Part shown: positions 31,632 to 43,344 of the stretch, piece by piece
Layout: every line of letters begins with the position of its first letter
Position numbering within the stretch: position 1 is the stretch's first letter
Assembly (NCBI GenBank): GCA_030295235.1
Contig: AP026127.1
Coordinates: forward strand, 1,056,501-1,120,500
Source of the DNA: Fistulifera solaris
Taxonomy: Eukaryota; Bacillariophyta; Bacillariophyceae; Naviculales; Stauroneidaceae
Length of the DNA: 64,000 nt
Reading direction: 5' to 3'
Position numbers and translations under genes: made by a program
The notes under the pieces: generated by a model
What the model saw: the letters and a program-made list of their open reading frames with translations, nothing else
Databases searched by the model: none
What the model was told of the DNA's origin: nothing

Positions 31632-34507
31632 ATGACAGCGGCATCCATGAATGGCGTTTCTTCCATCGCCGCATCGAAACATCACGCGCCGCCGTCGTAT
31701 CCAGTGATGGCAGCATTAACCGCATTGCCTCCGCTGACTGTTGGGCAGACTGTTTATTTAATGGATTCGTCATGGCTACAACACTGGTTGAATTGGGCTT
31801 GGAGTCTTCATCCGGCAGATTCATTACAGAGACTGGCACTCCAATGGAATTTGACGATTTCACCGTTCGATGTCGAAGGACCGGGTCCGATCGATTCGTC
31901 GTGTCTCGGTAGTGAGGCAGATGTGACAATTCTGGATCCTTCGATCACTTCGGTCGTTAGCGGAAGCATACTGAGAGTCAGAAGTGACGTAACCACCAAA
32001 GAAGAAAAGAAACAGGATGAAATGAATGCATCGGGTCAAGTTATTGCTGTTTCAGAAGAGTTTTACGAGCATCTGCGGCGCGTTCATGGGGTTGTATGCA
32101 ACGATGGCTATACAGTGTCTTTTCAGCGACAGGAACGAGAGAGTTTGCTACTTTATGAGCCTCTGGAATCGCCGCGGCCTATTGAATTCAAACGGAAAGT
32201 GATTTGGGGAGCGCCGCACACGTCACATCCCGGTCCACATATGAGCCTCATGGAAAAATTGATGCTGCAGGAAGACCGACCGACTCGTGTTCCGGTCGTG
32301 GAATTGCATCCGCCGAAACTGGAATACAGCGTGACCAGAATTGATTTTAATAGCGGCGCGTCGAACCATAACAAGGGCGTCGAAGTGGGAGAGGGCTTTG
32401 TTTACGTTAGTTCTGCTGCACCACTCAGCGATACCATGTCGACAGTGCTAAGAATCGCCGCACCAAATACAGCCAGCCAAAGTGTACGACTGTGGACAGA
32501 AATGAAGTATGCATTTCCAGGGGAAACGAAAATGCCGGTCGACGGGGATGGATTTGAATTGGTAGATTTAGATGACAAAAGCCGCACGGTATCCGATCTG
32601 CAATCTACAAGACTTCTCATTGAAACACGGTGTTCCGTCAATTTACCATGGACTAGACAGGCCTTGATCGATCGGCTTAAGGTTGGTGACTTTGTCGACG
32701 CTCAAGACATTGCAGGGCAATGGTACGAAGCTGTTGTTCGAGAAATAGGTGAAGACACCATAAAAGTTCATTATCTGGGATGGCATAGCAAATGGGATGG
32801 CTTAGTGCCCAAATATAAAACAGAATCGAAGGGACCGGCTCCGCCAGCCCCACTTTGGTCTCGCACAAAACGCTGGAGAGAAAAGTTAAAAGTTGGAGAC
32901 GTTGTAGAAATCCGCGACTCTTCGAGTATCGTTAACCGCCCCAAGTGGTACTCTGGTATCGTCAAACAGATCGGAAAGCCTACCGACAGACCTCGTGTAA
33001 TTGACGGTGGCGCAGAATTGGAAGATTCAAGCCTGCTTCTACTGCATAGGACGCAACAGATATTAGTCGAAGTTGAGCAAGAAAAGGCAGACAAAGCTAC
33101 CATGTCTACGGCACCGATGAGTCCAACAACTGCTGATCCGCCGTTTCGACGCTGGGTTAATTTGTACGGCGAGGAAGTTTGTGCACTTCATACTCATCTC
33201 AATGAGAAGGTCGCAAACGAACCAGCTACGCTTCAGTATGATCTCGGCTATGGTCGTGATAAGCCAGTCGAGGTGTTAAAAGGTCACGGCGCCGGATTTC
33301 TCCGCGAATCGTTACGTGGATCTCCACCCGCTCCTGGTTCCGTGGGCTTGCAAAACTTGGGCAACTCATGTTTTCTTAATTCAATATTGCAATGTTTGAG
33401 TCATATCCAACCATTGACTCAGTACTTTTGAAAGACCAATATCTGCAAGACATTAATAAATCAAATCCGCTTGGTTCGTGCGGTCAGGTTTCAGAGGCTT
33501 ACGCAGGCTTGTTACAGAAAGTCTGGAGCGGCGAGTATTCAATACTTGCGCCTCGTTTGCTCAAGCAAACAGTGGCGTCATTTGCTCCTCAATTCGATAA
33601 TTCGTATCAACATGACTCGCAAGAATTTTGTCAATTCCTCTTGGACGGACTTCACGAAGATTTAAATCGTGTCAAGAAAAAGCCGTACGTCGAAGAATTG
33701 GAGGGTTTTGGACGGCCTGATCACGAGACGGCGATCGAGTCTTGGCGTAAACATTTGTTACGACATGATAGTGTGATTGTCGACTATTGCCAAGGAATGC
33801 ATAGGAGCCATCTTACCTGTCCTCACTGTGGACGGGAGTCGATCAAATTTGATGTTTATTCTAGTATCTCGCTTCCTTTGGTCATGCATAAAGACAAGAT
33901 GTCAACTCTTTCTCTTGAAGACTGCCTGGAAAAATTCATGGAGGGCGAACAGCTTGATGATCTCAATGCCTGGTTTTGCCCTCGATGTCGTAAGCACGTT
34001 TGCGCGCTAAAATTGATTGCGTTGTGGAGTGTGCCAGATATTCTGATTCTCCATTTGAAGCGTTTTACCTTCGATACTTGTTTGACATCCGGCACCATGC
34101 TACGCAGTAAGATTGATTGTAAGGTCGAGTTCCCAATCGATAACTTGGATCTCACCAAGCACGTGCTTGGTCCAATTGATCCTGATGCACCCCCAATTTA
34201 TAGCTTATTTGGAGTAAGCGAACACACCGGACCAACGGCGAACTCTGGTCATTATACCGCGACTGTTCGTAACTCGGTCAATGGTAATTGGTATCGTTAC
34301 AACGACAGCCACGTTGGTCGCACATCTGGTGAGGCATCTGTGACAGGTGGTGCATACGTGCTTTTTTATCAACGAACCAAGGGGATTTCAAAATGGGGAG
34401 GAATGGATAGAGTAATGAAAGAGAAAGGTATTGATCCTTACAATGGGCTTGAAACCGACCAAGAGGGTTTCACAAAGGTTAAAAGCAAAAGAAGAAGTGA
34501 TAGATAA
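31632..34507 (+). CDS. Ubiquitin-specific protease (USP/C19)
   Basis: A 958-residue cysteine protease. The Cys box GLQNLGNSCFLNSILQCL has the nucleophile at about residue 580. The distal His box GPTANSGHYTATVRN and the ending NWYRYNDSHV...GAYVLFYQR are complete, and a CPHC...CPRC zinc-binding pair sits between them. The first half has a DUSP-like region and tandem Tudor/MBT-like units (DFVDAQDIAGQWYEAVVREI, then VGDVVEIRDSS). The frame breaks right after the Cys box at 33426-33429 (T4 needs T5, giving LTQYFLKDQYLQ). Expected role: removal of ubiquitin from protein substrates in the cytosol or nucleus. The exact orthologue is not assignable here. Confidence 0.9.
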
Positions 34508-34577
34508 AAGCTAGCATTTCTCCATCTGGTTATTGTACCCTTTAGAACACTTCTGTGTGTCGAGTATATTACAGTTG

Positions 34578-36189
34578 TTAATACAATTCCTTTATGCGCT
34601 TTCGAGATTCAGGCTTCATAGTCAAAGGCAGGTAATGGGACTGCCCATTCGCCTTGCAGTGGCCTTGAAACACTTGGTTCTTGTACGATCCTATTTGCCC
34701 TTTCTTAATTACCTCATCTCCAGTAAGCTCGTAGAGCTGTGTCTCTAGACTGCTTCGCATACTGTGCCAAACAGTCAGCAGTTCCATGCAGTGATCGAGT
34801 TTCACGCTGTCTTCTGGTATCGATGACTTTTCAAAAACCGTCGAATCACCTTCTCCAATGCAGTTCCATGGCTTCCGACACTGTGTATAATGAATGTTGT
34901 AGATTTTCTCTATATCTGTGACCTGGCAATCCTCGCAATAATCCAAATCGTTCCGACACTTTCCCACTTTTGGGTGTTTATTTCGAAAACTGGGCTGACT
35001 TCGATACAACACATCCATCCCCATGTGATTGTATCGACATTGATTTAGTTCCACCCATGTATTGTTGAATAGCGTATCATACACATACGCAATCAAGCCC
35101 TGAGCGGCCATTGCACCAACCAATGAACCATATCCCATGCCTCCCCAGCCGTTGTTTCGAGAGAATCCTTCCACGTAATGACCTTCTTTAATCACCTCCA
35201 CGATTTCATCGAACACCGAGGGATCGGGTCGTACCACCAAGAACCCAGCCTGAAACAACGCCTTCCGTCCCGGCATCACTTGACCCCAATCACGCGTCAT
35301 ATAGGCATTTACCGTTTCCGGCCACAACTCATTCGGTCGCTCACGTGGAATACGCGATCTCGCTAATGCTCCTTTCTCACCTGTATCTAGCATCGCATCG
35401 AACAAATCATCCATGGGTTTGTGAAAGACAAAATCGATATCGACGTGAACCACGATAGGGTGATCCGTCAAGTGATAGGCATACAATTTGACAAACTCAT
35501 CGGCGCCGCTGGAAAGAGAAATCGAGTGAGTCAGTGAAGGATTTCCGACAAGCGAGGCTCACAAACTAGTGCTATGCTTACCAACACCATTCTTTGTGTA
35601 TCTTTTTGCGCAAAAACTCCCCTCGAATCTCCGATTTGTCAACCGGTGGATCTCGTATCACTAATTCGTAACCAGCATCGGCTAACTCTTGTGCACACTT
35701 CTCCGCTTGTCGATGAACGATGGCATAGGTTTTATAGTCATACTTGGATCCGGAATGAGGATTGCGCACCGATGTTTGATGGATGCTGTGCTTCAATACA
35801 AGTGCAGCATCTTGTAAGCCAGCGGTACTGGATTGAAAGTCGCCGCATTTGATTAAGGATATCGCATAAGCGATGACAATGGGCTCGTCATCATGTTGGC
35901 TGATTCTCTGTTTGGGTGATTCTCTCTTGTCGGAACGAGTGCTCTTTATCAAGATATTTTTTTCTTCCTTTGGTTTTTCAATCAAGTTCTTCGGTAGCGA
36001 AACAGAGAAGTCCTCTGGCGTTCCCAATGATGGTGTTTCGGTTTCCAAACTCAAGACGAACGAAAGGATACACAACAAGGCGGCACACGAGACGACGGCC
36101 GGCACAATCAACCACAGAATCCATCCAACAGCACTCGCTCGTTGTGATGCAGCACCTCGCCGTGCCGATAAACGTGTTTGTCGTTGCAT
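34578..36189 (-). CDS. Type II membrane glycosyltransferase (GT8-like, DxD)
   Basis: Exons 35582-36189 and 34578-35508 flank a 73 nt intron (GTAAGC...TTCCAG), giving 512 residues with no break. The start is the ATG at 36189. A basic N-terminus precedes a transmembrane anchor (about residues 22-47, ILWLIVPAVVSCAALLCILSFVLSL), so the catalytic part faces the Golgi lumen. The motif CCGADEFVKLYAYHLTDHPIVVHVDIDFVF holds the metal- and nucleotide-binding D226-x-D228, as in GT8-type GT-A enzymes. QAGFLVVRPDPSVFDEIVE and NGWGGMGYG resemble the acceptor-side motifs of glycogenin/galactinol-synthase relatives. Many cysteines (CRNDLDYCEDCQ) suggest disulfides. Sugar and acceptor unknown. Confidence 0.8.
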
Positions 36190-37402
36190 ACTAGTTCGCA
36201 ACCATCATTCTGTGCGTATTAAATAGTCAAATGGATTCAAGTAGGTCAACGTTATCCGAAAGTTTGCGTCGTTTTTGTGTGACTTTTTTCCTTTGTGCGA
36301 AAGGAATGACCCCTCAGTCACGCAGGGGGAGTCCCGCCCGGTGTCTGCAAAGAAGAAACACCATTCTACATGTAATTTCACAGTCGCAGTACCGCTCTTC
36401 GTTAGCTCACCATGATGCGGTACTCAAAACTCCGTCGCTTTTGCAAACGAGCAAAAACGCGACGATGGCATTGAATAGCAACAAAACACTTTGAGATTAC
36501 GTAGTTTATCGGTTGTGTTAAGCCCACCCGGCTGATCCGATAATCTCTTTATTTAAGTTCTCGGAAATGGGCGTCTGAATTGGTTCGTGAGGATATGAAG
36601 TTTATTTTCGGGGCCGTATCTTTTGCGGCCAACCGACACATTATACGGTTCCTCGCATTAAATTCTTCTCTTGCCGCTGATCGCGTGGCTGCTACTTCAA
36701 GTGTGATCGATTAATTCTTTAACTATCACCGTCATCTGCTTGTTTCCTGCCGTCGTCATACGTGGGCGGACAACTTGAGTGACTCTTTAGCTCAACTTCC
36801 CCACGTTTTTTGAACCCTCGAGATATCCTTCAGAGCGCAATTTTCGCCGGCTTTTCCAACCTGGGATGTTTGAAGTCGATTCAATCTTTGGCCTTAGGTT
36901 ACGTCATAAGTTTCTCGTGTCTCAACCCTCGTTTTCGACTGCTTCTGAAGGCAATGGAAAACAAAGCGGGGTGGCTTCTTTGTTCTTTACAGCAAGATCG
37001 GGTTTGTGACATTCGCTGAAACACAGCTCCGGGCTCCGGACAGTTCGGGAACTATGTCGTTACTCGCTCCATGAAGAAGGTTCCTTGTAGTTGTGGCCTG
37101 TACTCGTGGTCTTCAGTACCACAAGTGTCGGAACCTTCTCCGCGTGTAAAAGATAACCGGAAGTAGAAACGCAAGTTGCTTCTTAAGGCGAGAACACTAG
37201 CGCATCCAGAGCGAAAGAGGTAATGAATTATGAATTACGAATAAACGCGGACCACAACGAAAGAAACAGCAAACTGAGTCTCGTGTTGTATGTTACAAGG
37301 GACTTATCATCAATGTCAACGACAACTGGACATGGGTAACTTAGAGGACGTTTCGTCAAAGGGGAAGATCCGCAAGAAATGAGTAGATCATTTGTATTCG
37401 GT
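36190..37402. other. Intergenic stretch of 1.2 kb
   Basis: I see no supported gene or repeat family; an 87-codon plus-strand frame at 36231 has no recognisable content. This lies between the glycosyltransferase promoter and the 3' end of the transposase-like gene. Confidence 0.4.
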
Positions 37403-39344
37403 TCAATCGTAAGCGTATGCGGTTACTCTCCAGTCTGAGTTTTTACCCGAAGCGGTGGAGAAGAGTTCCGCTTGGGATTTCTCCATGTCGTCATTTTCAT
37501 TAGGGTCGTAACATGAAACGGCCTCTACGCCGATAACTCGACCCAATTCGTCACAAACTGGGACAAGGCAGTTTCGAAAATTGCAACTGATATCTCGTAC
37601 AAACTCGTCTCCGCCGCCCCAAGACACAAGGGCACTGGCGATGTATTCGTGCCGCATGTGCGCTCGAGCAATAACTGCCATCGGCAAGTAATGCCAACAT
37701 TTATTGACAACAGGCCAAAGTTCGTGACGAGCAAGAACTTTGTTGTTCTTATTTGTCATGACAAGTTCACGTTTAACCTCGTTTACCAAGGCGGGAGCGA
37801 TACAGTCATCGATGACATTGCAAATAGACGAGTCGGGTGGTGGGTAGGTCAACTGCCAATCTCGTTTTTCGAATTCTTTCTCGAGAAAAATACGGAGGTC
37901 TTCGTCAATGTGGGAGTTATGCATCTGGTATCGTACTTTCACTCGCTTCCCTGTTTTGCTTCCAACTCGAATGGCAATCTCTTCAACGCTGTCGAACTCA
38001 TCATTTCGGAAAAATGATTTGAAATTAAACTCTTCTAACCCAACATCTTTCACGTATCGTTTTCCTCTCTCAACCAGGACATTTTCAGCAACCTCAGGAT
38101 AGGTATACGAGCCGCTGTCATGGTAAACACGGCTGTAAATCTTTTGCTTCGCTCTAGCCCGAGCGCCAAGTTGTTCCAGGCTGACAAGATAAGCCAGACC
38201 ACCTTTCGTTAAGTCGTTTTTGACAGGCGCAAATGCAGCCGACATGAGTACCGATGTTTTCTCTAGACTGGTTGCTTGCGACCTAGATTGGTTCACTGGT
38301 TCCATTCCAAAAATCGGAACCCATTCATGATTTCGACGCTCGACGGTAGACCAAAACCACATTACGTCCATGTGAACTAGCAGAATCTGCACTTCGTTGA
38401 AGGTTACGGCTGATTTCCAAAACATAAGAAATTCTCGAGCCCAGCAATAGCGTTCCAATTTGTTCTCCGAATCAAGCTTTGGACGAGATCGATCGCTTGT
38501 GAACGACGAGTCTGGAAGGGATATGATGGCGTTTCGAATTGTGTATTTTCCGAGCATCTCAAAAATGCCCAATCCAGAAGTCATTTTCTTTATTTCGGCC
38601 CATGACATGTTTTGGCGTCCTTGATCGAAAAATTTGTAAATGATCTTGAGAGTCAAAGGACCTTGTTGCAGCATAAGTTCAGCTTTTTCTGCGCATTTCT
38701 CCTTTGTTGTCGTATCGGCGGTGTCCCATTTATCATTGTCCATAAAGCTGTTGTTACTTTCATTAGCTTGTTCGCCGCTTATGAGCTTGGTAAACACTCG
38801 TTTAGGTGTAACAAAAGATCGCTGCTTTGATTCCGAGGTAATTGCGTTCATTCCAGAATCGTTTCGGCGCTTTCTTTCCTTCGTAGGATTCTTTGCCCAA
38901 CCGGCCAATGTTTTTGTGCTGACGCCCCACGCATGCGCAACCAGTTTTACAACAGAAGAACCATATGGTTTTAGAGCAGCAAACAACTTTAAAGCCTTTG
39001 CTTTCTCCGAGGTTGTATGTTGACGCTTAGCGCCGTCTGTTTCGAAATCTTGTGGTGCCGAAGCCGGATCGATCTGTATCTCCAAGTTTCTTAGCCAGCC
39101 GAACATTGCCGTACTACGGTGCTTCAACTCCGATATAGCCCTACATTCAGCCGCTTCCGGGTTAATCTCACGAGTCGCCGCAATAAGCCAGTCGTTTGAA
39201 TATTTGGGGGTGACGACTGAGATCGCTCAACAAAGGAATCATTGCGCTCAAAGTGTTGTTCGCCCCGTAGAGCACTCGGATGAGGATAAAAGACGTCCCC
39301 TGGACGAAACCAGGCGTATTTTGATTGAATTTTGTCTTATTCAT
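37403..39344 (-). CDS. Mariner/Tc1-like transposase-derived protein
   Basis: A continuous frame runs from ATG 39106 to 37403. An open stretch upstream joins in if G5 at 39206-39210 is G4, extending the start to 39344 (646 residues). Helix-turn-helix-type segments (KLVAHAWGVSTKTLAGWAK; LTLKIIYKFFDQGRQ) precede ILLVHMDVMWFWSTVERR. That segment resembles the first catalytic D region of Tc1/mariner enzymes (h-h-D-E-x-W-F). A later WQLTYPPPDSSICNVIDDCI resembles the Q-P-P-x-S-P-D-x-N-x-x-D segment. The expected second Asp (QDNAxxH) reads QMHNSHI, and the third-site Asp is also displaced. The catalytic triad therefore looks incomplete even though the frame is intact. It is inactive, domesticated, or a divergent family. 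No terminal inverted repeats were found. Confidence 0.6.
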
Positions 39345-39579
39345 TGGGCGCACTCCCCTAACAATATAAAGATTGATGAATATGGTGAAAAAGATGAACA
39401 ATGCAGGAAGAACAGAATGCAACAACTTGGGATGCAAGATCAAAAACGAAAAACGGAAATGAAAAAAAAAAAAGAAAAGAAGTTTCTGGCTTTAAAAAGA
39501 AAACTTCATTATTTATAAAACTAAGTACCACTATACTACAAGAAAAACAATACTAACATTCCGGTAACGGATTTGACGC

Positions 39580-41415
39580 TGGTCCCCCTAAGCTTCCCTA
39601 CAACGGCTACAAGAAATTTGCATCTTTGCTGCCGTTTGCGTTTTTCCATCCGTTTGTTATCAATTATTGAAAATAATTTGGCGTTATCAATGTAAACCAT
39701 AGCCAGGATGACATTGGTGCACAATGGACCCGAGAATCGGTGTGATCGAAACAATGCAATATCCGGGTACCTCCTCTGTCGCTAAATTTCCCTACGAGAG
39801 CTACGTGGAATTCACGTAGACATTTCGAAGCGTTGCATCTTTGCTGCCGTTTGCGTTTTTCCATCCGTTTGTTATCAATTATTGATAATAATTTCGCGTT
39901 ATCAATGTAAACCATAGCCAGGATGACATTGGTGCACAATGGACCCGAGAATCGGTGTGATCGAAACAATGCAATATCCGGGTACCCCCTCTGTCGCTAA
40001 ATTTCCCTACGAGAGCTACGTGGAATTCACGTAGACATTTCGAAGCGTTGCATCTTTGCTGCCGTTTGCGTTTTTCCATCCGTTTGTTATCAATTATTGA
40101 TAATAATTTGGCGTTATCAATGTAAACCATAGCCAGGATGACATTGGTGCACAATGGACCCGAGAATCGGTGTGATCGAAACAATGCAATATCCGGGTAC
40201 CCCCTCTGTCGCTAAATTTCCCTACGAGAGCTACGTGGAATTCACGTAGACATTTCGAAGCGTTGCATCTTTGCTGCCGTGTGCGTTTTTCCATCAGTTT
40301 GTTATCAATTATTGATAATAATTTCGTGTTATCAATGTAAACCATAGCCAGGATGACATTGGTGCACAATGGACCCGAGAATCGGTGTGATCGAAACAAT
40401 TCAATATCCGGGTACCCCCTCTGTCGCTAAATTTCCCTACGAGAGCTACGTGGAATTCACGTAGACATTTCGAAGCGTTGCATCTTTGCTGCCGTTTGCG
40501 TTTTTCCATCCGTTTGTTATCAATTGTTGATAATAATTTGGCGTTATCAATGTAAACCATAGCCAGGATGACATTGGTGCACAATGGACCCGAGAATCGG
40601 TGTGATCGAAACAATGCAATATCCGGGTACCCCCTCTGTCGCTAAATTTCCTACGAGAGCTACGTGGAATTCACGTAGACATTTCGAAGCGTTGCATCTT
40701 TGCTGCCGTTTGCGTTTTTCCATCCGTTTGTTATCAATTATTGATAATAATTTCGCGTTATCAATGTAAACCATAGCCAGGATGACATTGGTGCACAATG
40801 GACCCGAGAATCGGTGTGATCGAAACAATGCAATATCCGGGTACCCCCTCTGTCGCTAAATTTCCCTACGAGAGCTACGTGGAATTCACGTAGACATTTC
40901 GAAGCGTTGCATCTTTGCTGCCGTGTGCGTTTTTCCATCCGTTTGTTATCAATTATTGAAAATAATTTGGCGTTATCAATGTAAACCATAGCCAGGATGA
41001 CATTGGTGCACAATGGACCCGAGAATCGGTGTGATCGAAACAATGCAATATCCGGGTACCCCCTCTGTCGCTAAATTTCCTACGAGAGCTACGTGGAATT
41101 CACGTAGACATTTCGAAGCGTTGCATCTTTGCTGCCGTTTGCGTTTTTCCATCCGTTTGTTATCAATTGTTGATAATAATTTGGCGTTATCAATGTAAAC
41201 CATAGCCAGGATGACATTAGTGCACAATGGACCCGAGAATCGGTGTGATCGAAACAATGCAATATCCGGGTACCCCCTCTGTCGCTAAATTTCCCTACGA
41301 GAGCTACGTGGAATTCACGTAGACATTTCGAAGCGTTGCATCTTTGCTGCCGTTTGCGTTTTTCCATCCGTTTGTTACGGAGTATCAATTATTGATAATA
41401 ATTTCGCGTTATTAA
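39580..41415. repeat. 215 bp satellite-like array, about 8.5 copies
   Basis: The phrase ATGACATTGGTGCACAATGG recurs every 214-215 bp (minus-strand frames begin at 39754, 39969, 40184, 40399, 40614, 40828, 41043 and 41257). Copies are about 97-99% identical; the first (39580-39700) is diverged and the last is cut short with a small insert (ACGGAG at 41377). Each unit carries the perfect hairpin CTACGTGGAATTCACGTAG and an imperfect TTATCAATTATTGATAA palindrome. 215 is not a multiple of three and the frames rotate from copy to copy, so the array is non-coding. It ends about 15 bp before the DUS1 start codon. Confidence 0.93.
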
Positions 41416-41430
41416 AGTCTGCAGTATATA

Positions 41431-43180
41431 ATGGACTCTTTTATAAGGGAAATCAAGAAGAAGACAAAGAAGCGCCGACGCGACGAGAAAGAGGAGCATG
41501 ACACCAGGAAAGTGAAACAACAAAGGAATGAAGAAACACGCTCGTCGAAGGTCACAATTAAAGCTACGAGTAATAATTACCATACAGTGAACAAAACGTC
41601 CGATTCGACTGTGCAGCCGATTAACTTTGATTATCGCTATACTATGGCACCAATGGTCGGAGCAAGTGAGCTGGCGTTTCGTCTATTGTGCCGAAATTAC
41701 GGCACACAACTTTGTTATACTCCCATGATGTCAGCCCAAGATTTTGCAATCGATCCGTCCAGTGCAGGATTTCAAACAACTGCTCAAGATCGACCTCTTG
41801 TCTGTCATTTTTGGGCCAATAAGCCAGCAGACCTGGTCGCGGCGGCCAAGAGAGCGGCGACACTGTGTGATGCCATTGATTTGAATCTCGGATGTCCTCA
41901 ACGAACCGCTTATTTGGGTCATTTTGGAAGTTACTTGCTGGATCCGGAAGATCGAAAACTGATTTGTGACATTGTCCGTGCCACTGCGACTGCAGTAGAC
42001 ATTCCTGTGTTTTGTAAAATACGATTGTTAGACACCGAAGAGAAAACATTGGAACTGGTTCGTCAATTGAGAGATTCGGGGGCTGCTTTGGTTGCTATAC
42101 ATGCTCGTTACCGAGCTTCTTGGGAAAGAAAAGGGCCCCGGAGCTCGCGATGGTCCTGCACATCTCGATCAAATTACCAGAATTTATGAACAGTTGAGAA
42201 AGGATGGGAAGCCGCTTTTACTCGTAACCAATGGAAACACCATAACCTGGAATGACGTAGAAGAGAATTTGAAAAGTACAGGAGCGGATGGGCTGATGAG
42301 TGCGGAGGGCCTGTTGGACGATCCTGCTTTGTTTCTTTCTCGTCTGAAAGCCAAACCTGATGAGCAAGTTGCCGTCACGTCCATCGCTGTCCCGTCGGAT
42401 GGAAAGGCTTTGGAAATGCGTCGCAAAACATTAAAGAAATTACGAAAAATCCAAACCCTCGAAAGCAAGAGCGTCCTGGATGCCAAAGAAAAGGAACTGC
42501 TCGCATCGAAAGATCATCTTATAAAAAAGCTTGCGAAACTGGATGCATCTCTAGGCCCGCCGTCGGTCCAATCGACTACTCTGCCGTTTTGTGAGTTGCA
42601 TGAGAGAGGGAGCAACAAGCTGACACTGGCACGCGAATACCTTGACTTTGCCTCTGTTTATCCAGTGCAAATACGTTCCGTTGTTTTCCACGTTCGCCGG
42701 ATGTTGAAAGGGCCACTGGACCGATATCAATTAATGGAAGATTGTTTGCAATGCACGTCCATCGATGAGATCCGCACAAAGATTCTTGACTGTATAGAAA
42801 GATACCAGAGTGACCCCAAGTCTTTCGTGTTTGATCAACATAAGGCCCAAGCGGAGAAACAAGCCCTGGCGCTCCGCAAGGAACAAGAAGGGAAGCGAAA
42901 AGAGTACGAAGCGAGAATGATGCGAAAGGCCAAGCGCGAAGGGAAAGATCGGTTGTACTACCTCCAGATTGGTGCGGAACCGCCCACTCGACGAGAAGTC
43001 GCTAAACTGCGAAACATGGCTGATCAAAAGGAAGCTATGCAGCTTTGGAAAGAAAAACATTCGCAGCATTGCTTTTTGCACCACATCTCAGAATGTCCTC
43101 GTGGTCGTACTTGCGCATTTCTGCACATGGAATGTGCTGATGGCAATAACTTCCAGGAGCAAGATGAGCTAGCAGGGTAG
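41431..43180 (+). CDS. DUS1: tRNA-dihydrouridine synthase, DUS1-type, with C-terminal CCCH finger
   Basis: A flavoprotein that reduces uridines in the tRNA D-loop. After a Lys/Arg-rich leader comes TMAPMVGASELAFRLLCRNYG and QLCYTPMMSAQDF, the DUS1-type start of the TIM barrel. IDLNLGCPQ follows, with the catalytic Cys at about residue 155. CKIRLLDTEEKT, VAIHARYR and VTNGNT...GADGLMSAEGLL are the FMN- and tRNA-binding strands. The C-terminal extension ends in CFLHHISECPRGRTCAFLH, a C-x7-C-x5-C-x3-H zinc finger that could help hold tRNA. The frame breaks at C4 42136-42139 (needs C3, giving KGPGARDGPAHLDQI), for 582 residues. The ATG at 41431 follows the satellite array by only about 15 bp. Confidence 0.85.
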
Positions 43181-43344
43181 TGAAACTATTCTAATCGTCA
43201 TGAATTATCAACCTTATTTAGCTGGAAGTTTTCCAGCAAAAATACGAGCTAAGACTACTATATTCTTACCGACGAGCCGATACATCGAGATAATACATTC
43301 TTTCTGAATCTCTATCAATTTATAAGGAAATGTGTTTATCTATA

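Noticed and set aside
36231-36494. 87-codon plus-strand frame
   Set aside because: No recognisable content; it overlaps the promoter region of the glycosyltransferase.
39664-41257. Series of 101-residue minus-strand frames
   Set aside because: They recur with the 215 bp satellite and overlap one another. The period is not a multiple of three, so they are products of the repeat rather than genes.
39580-41415. CRISPR-like array
   Set aside because: Units are contiguous with no unique spacers and are far too long; the context is eukaryotic.
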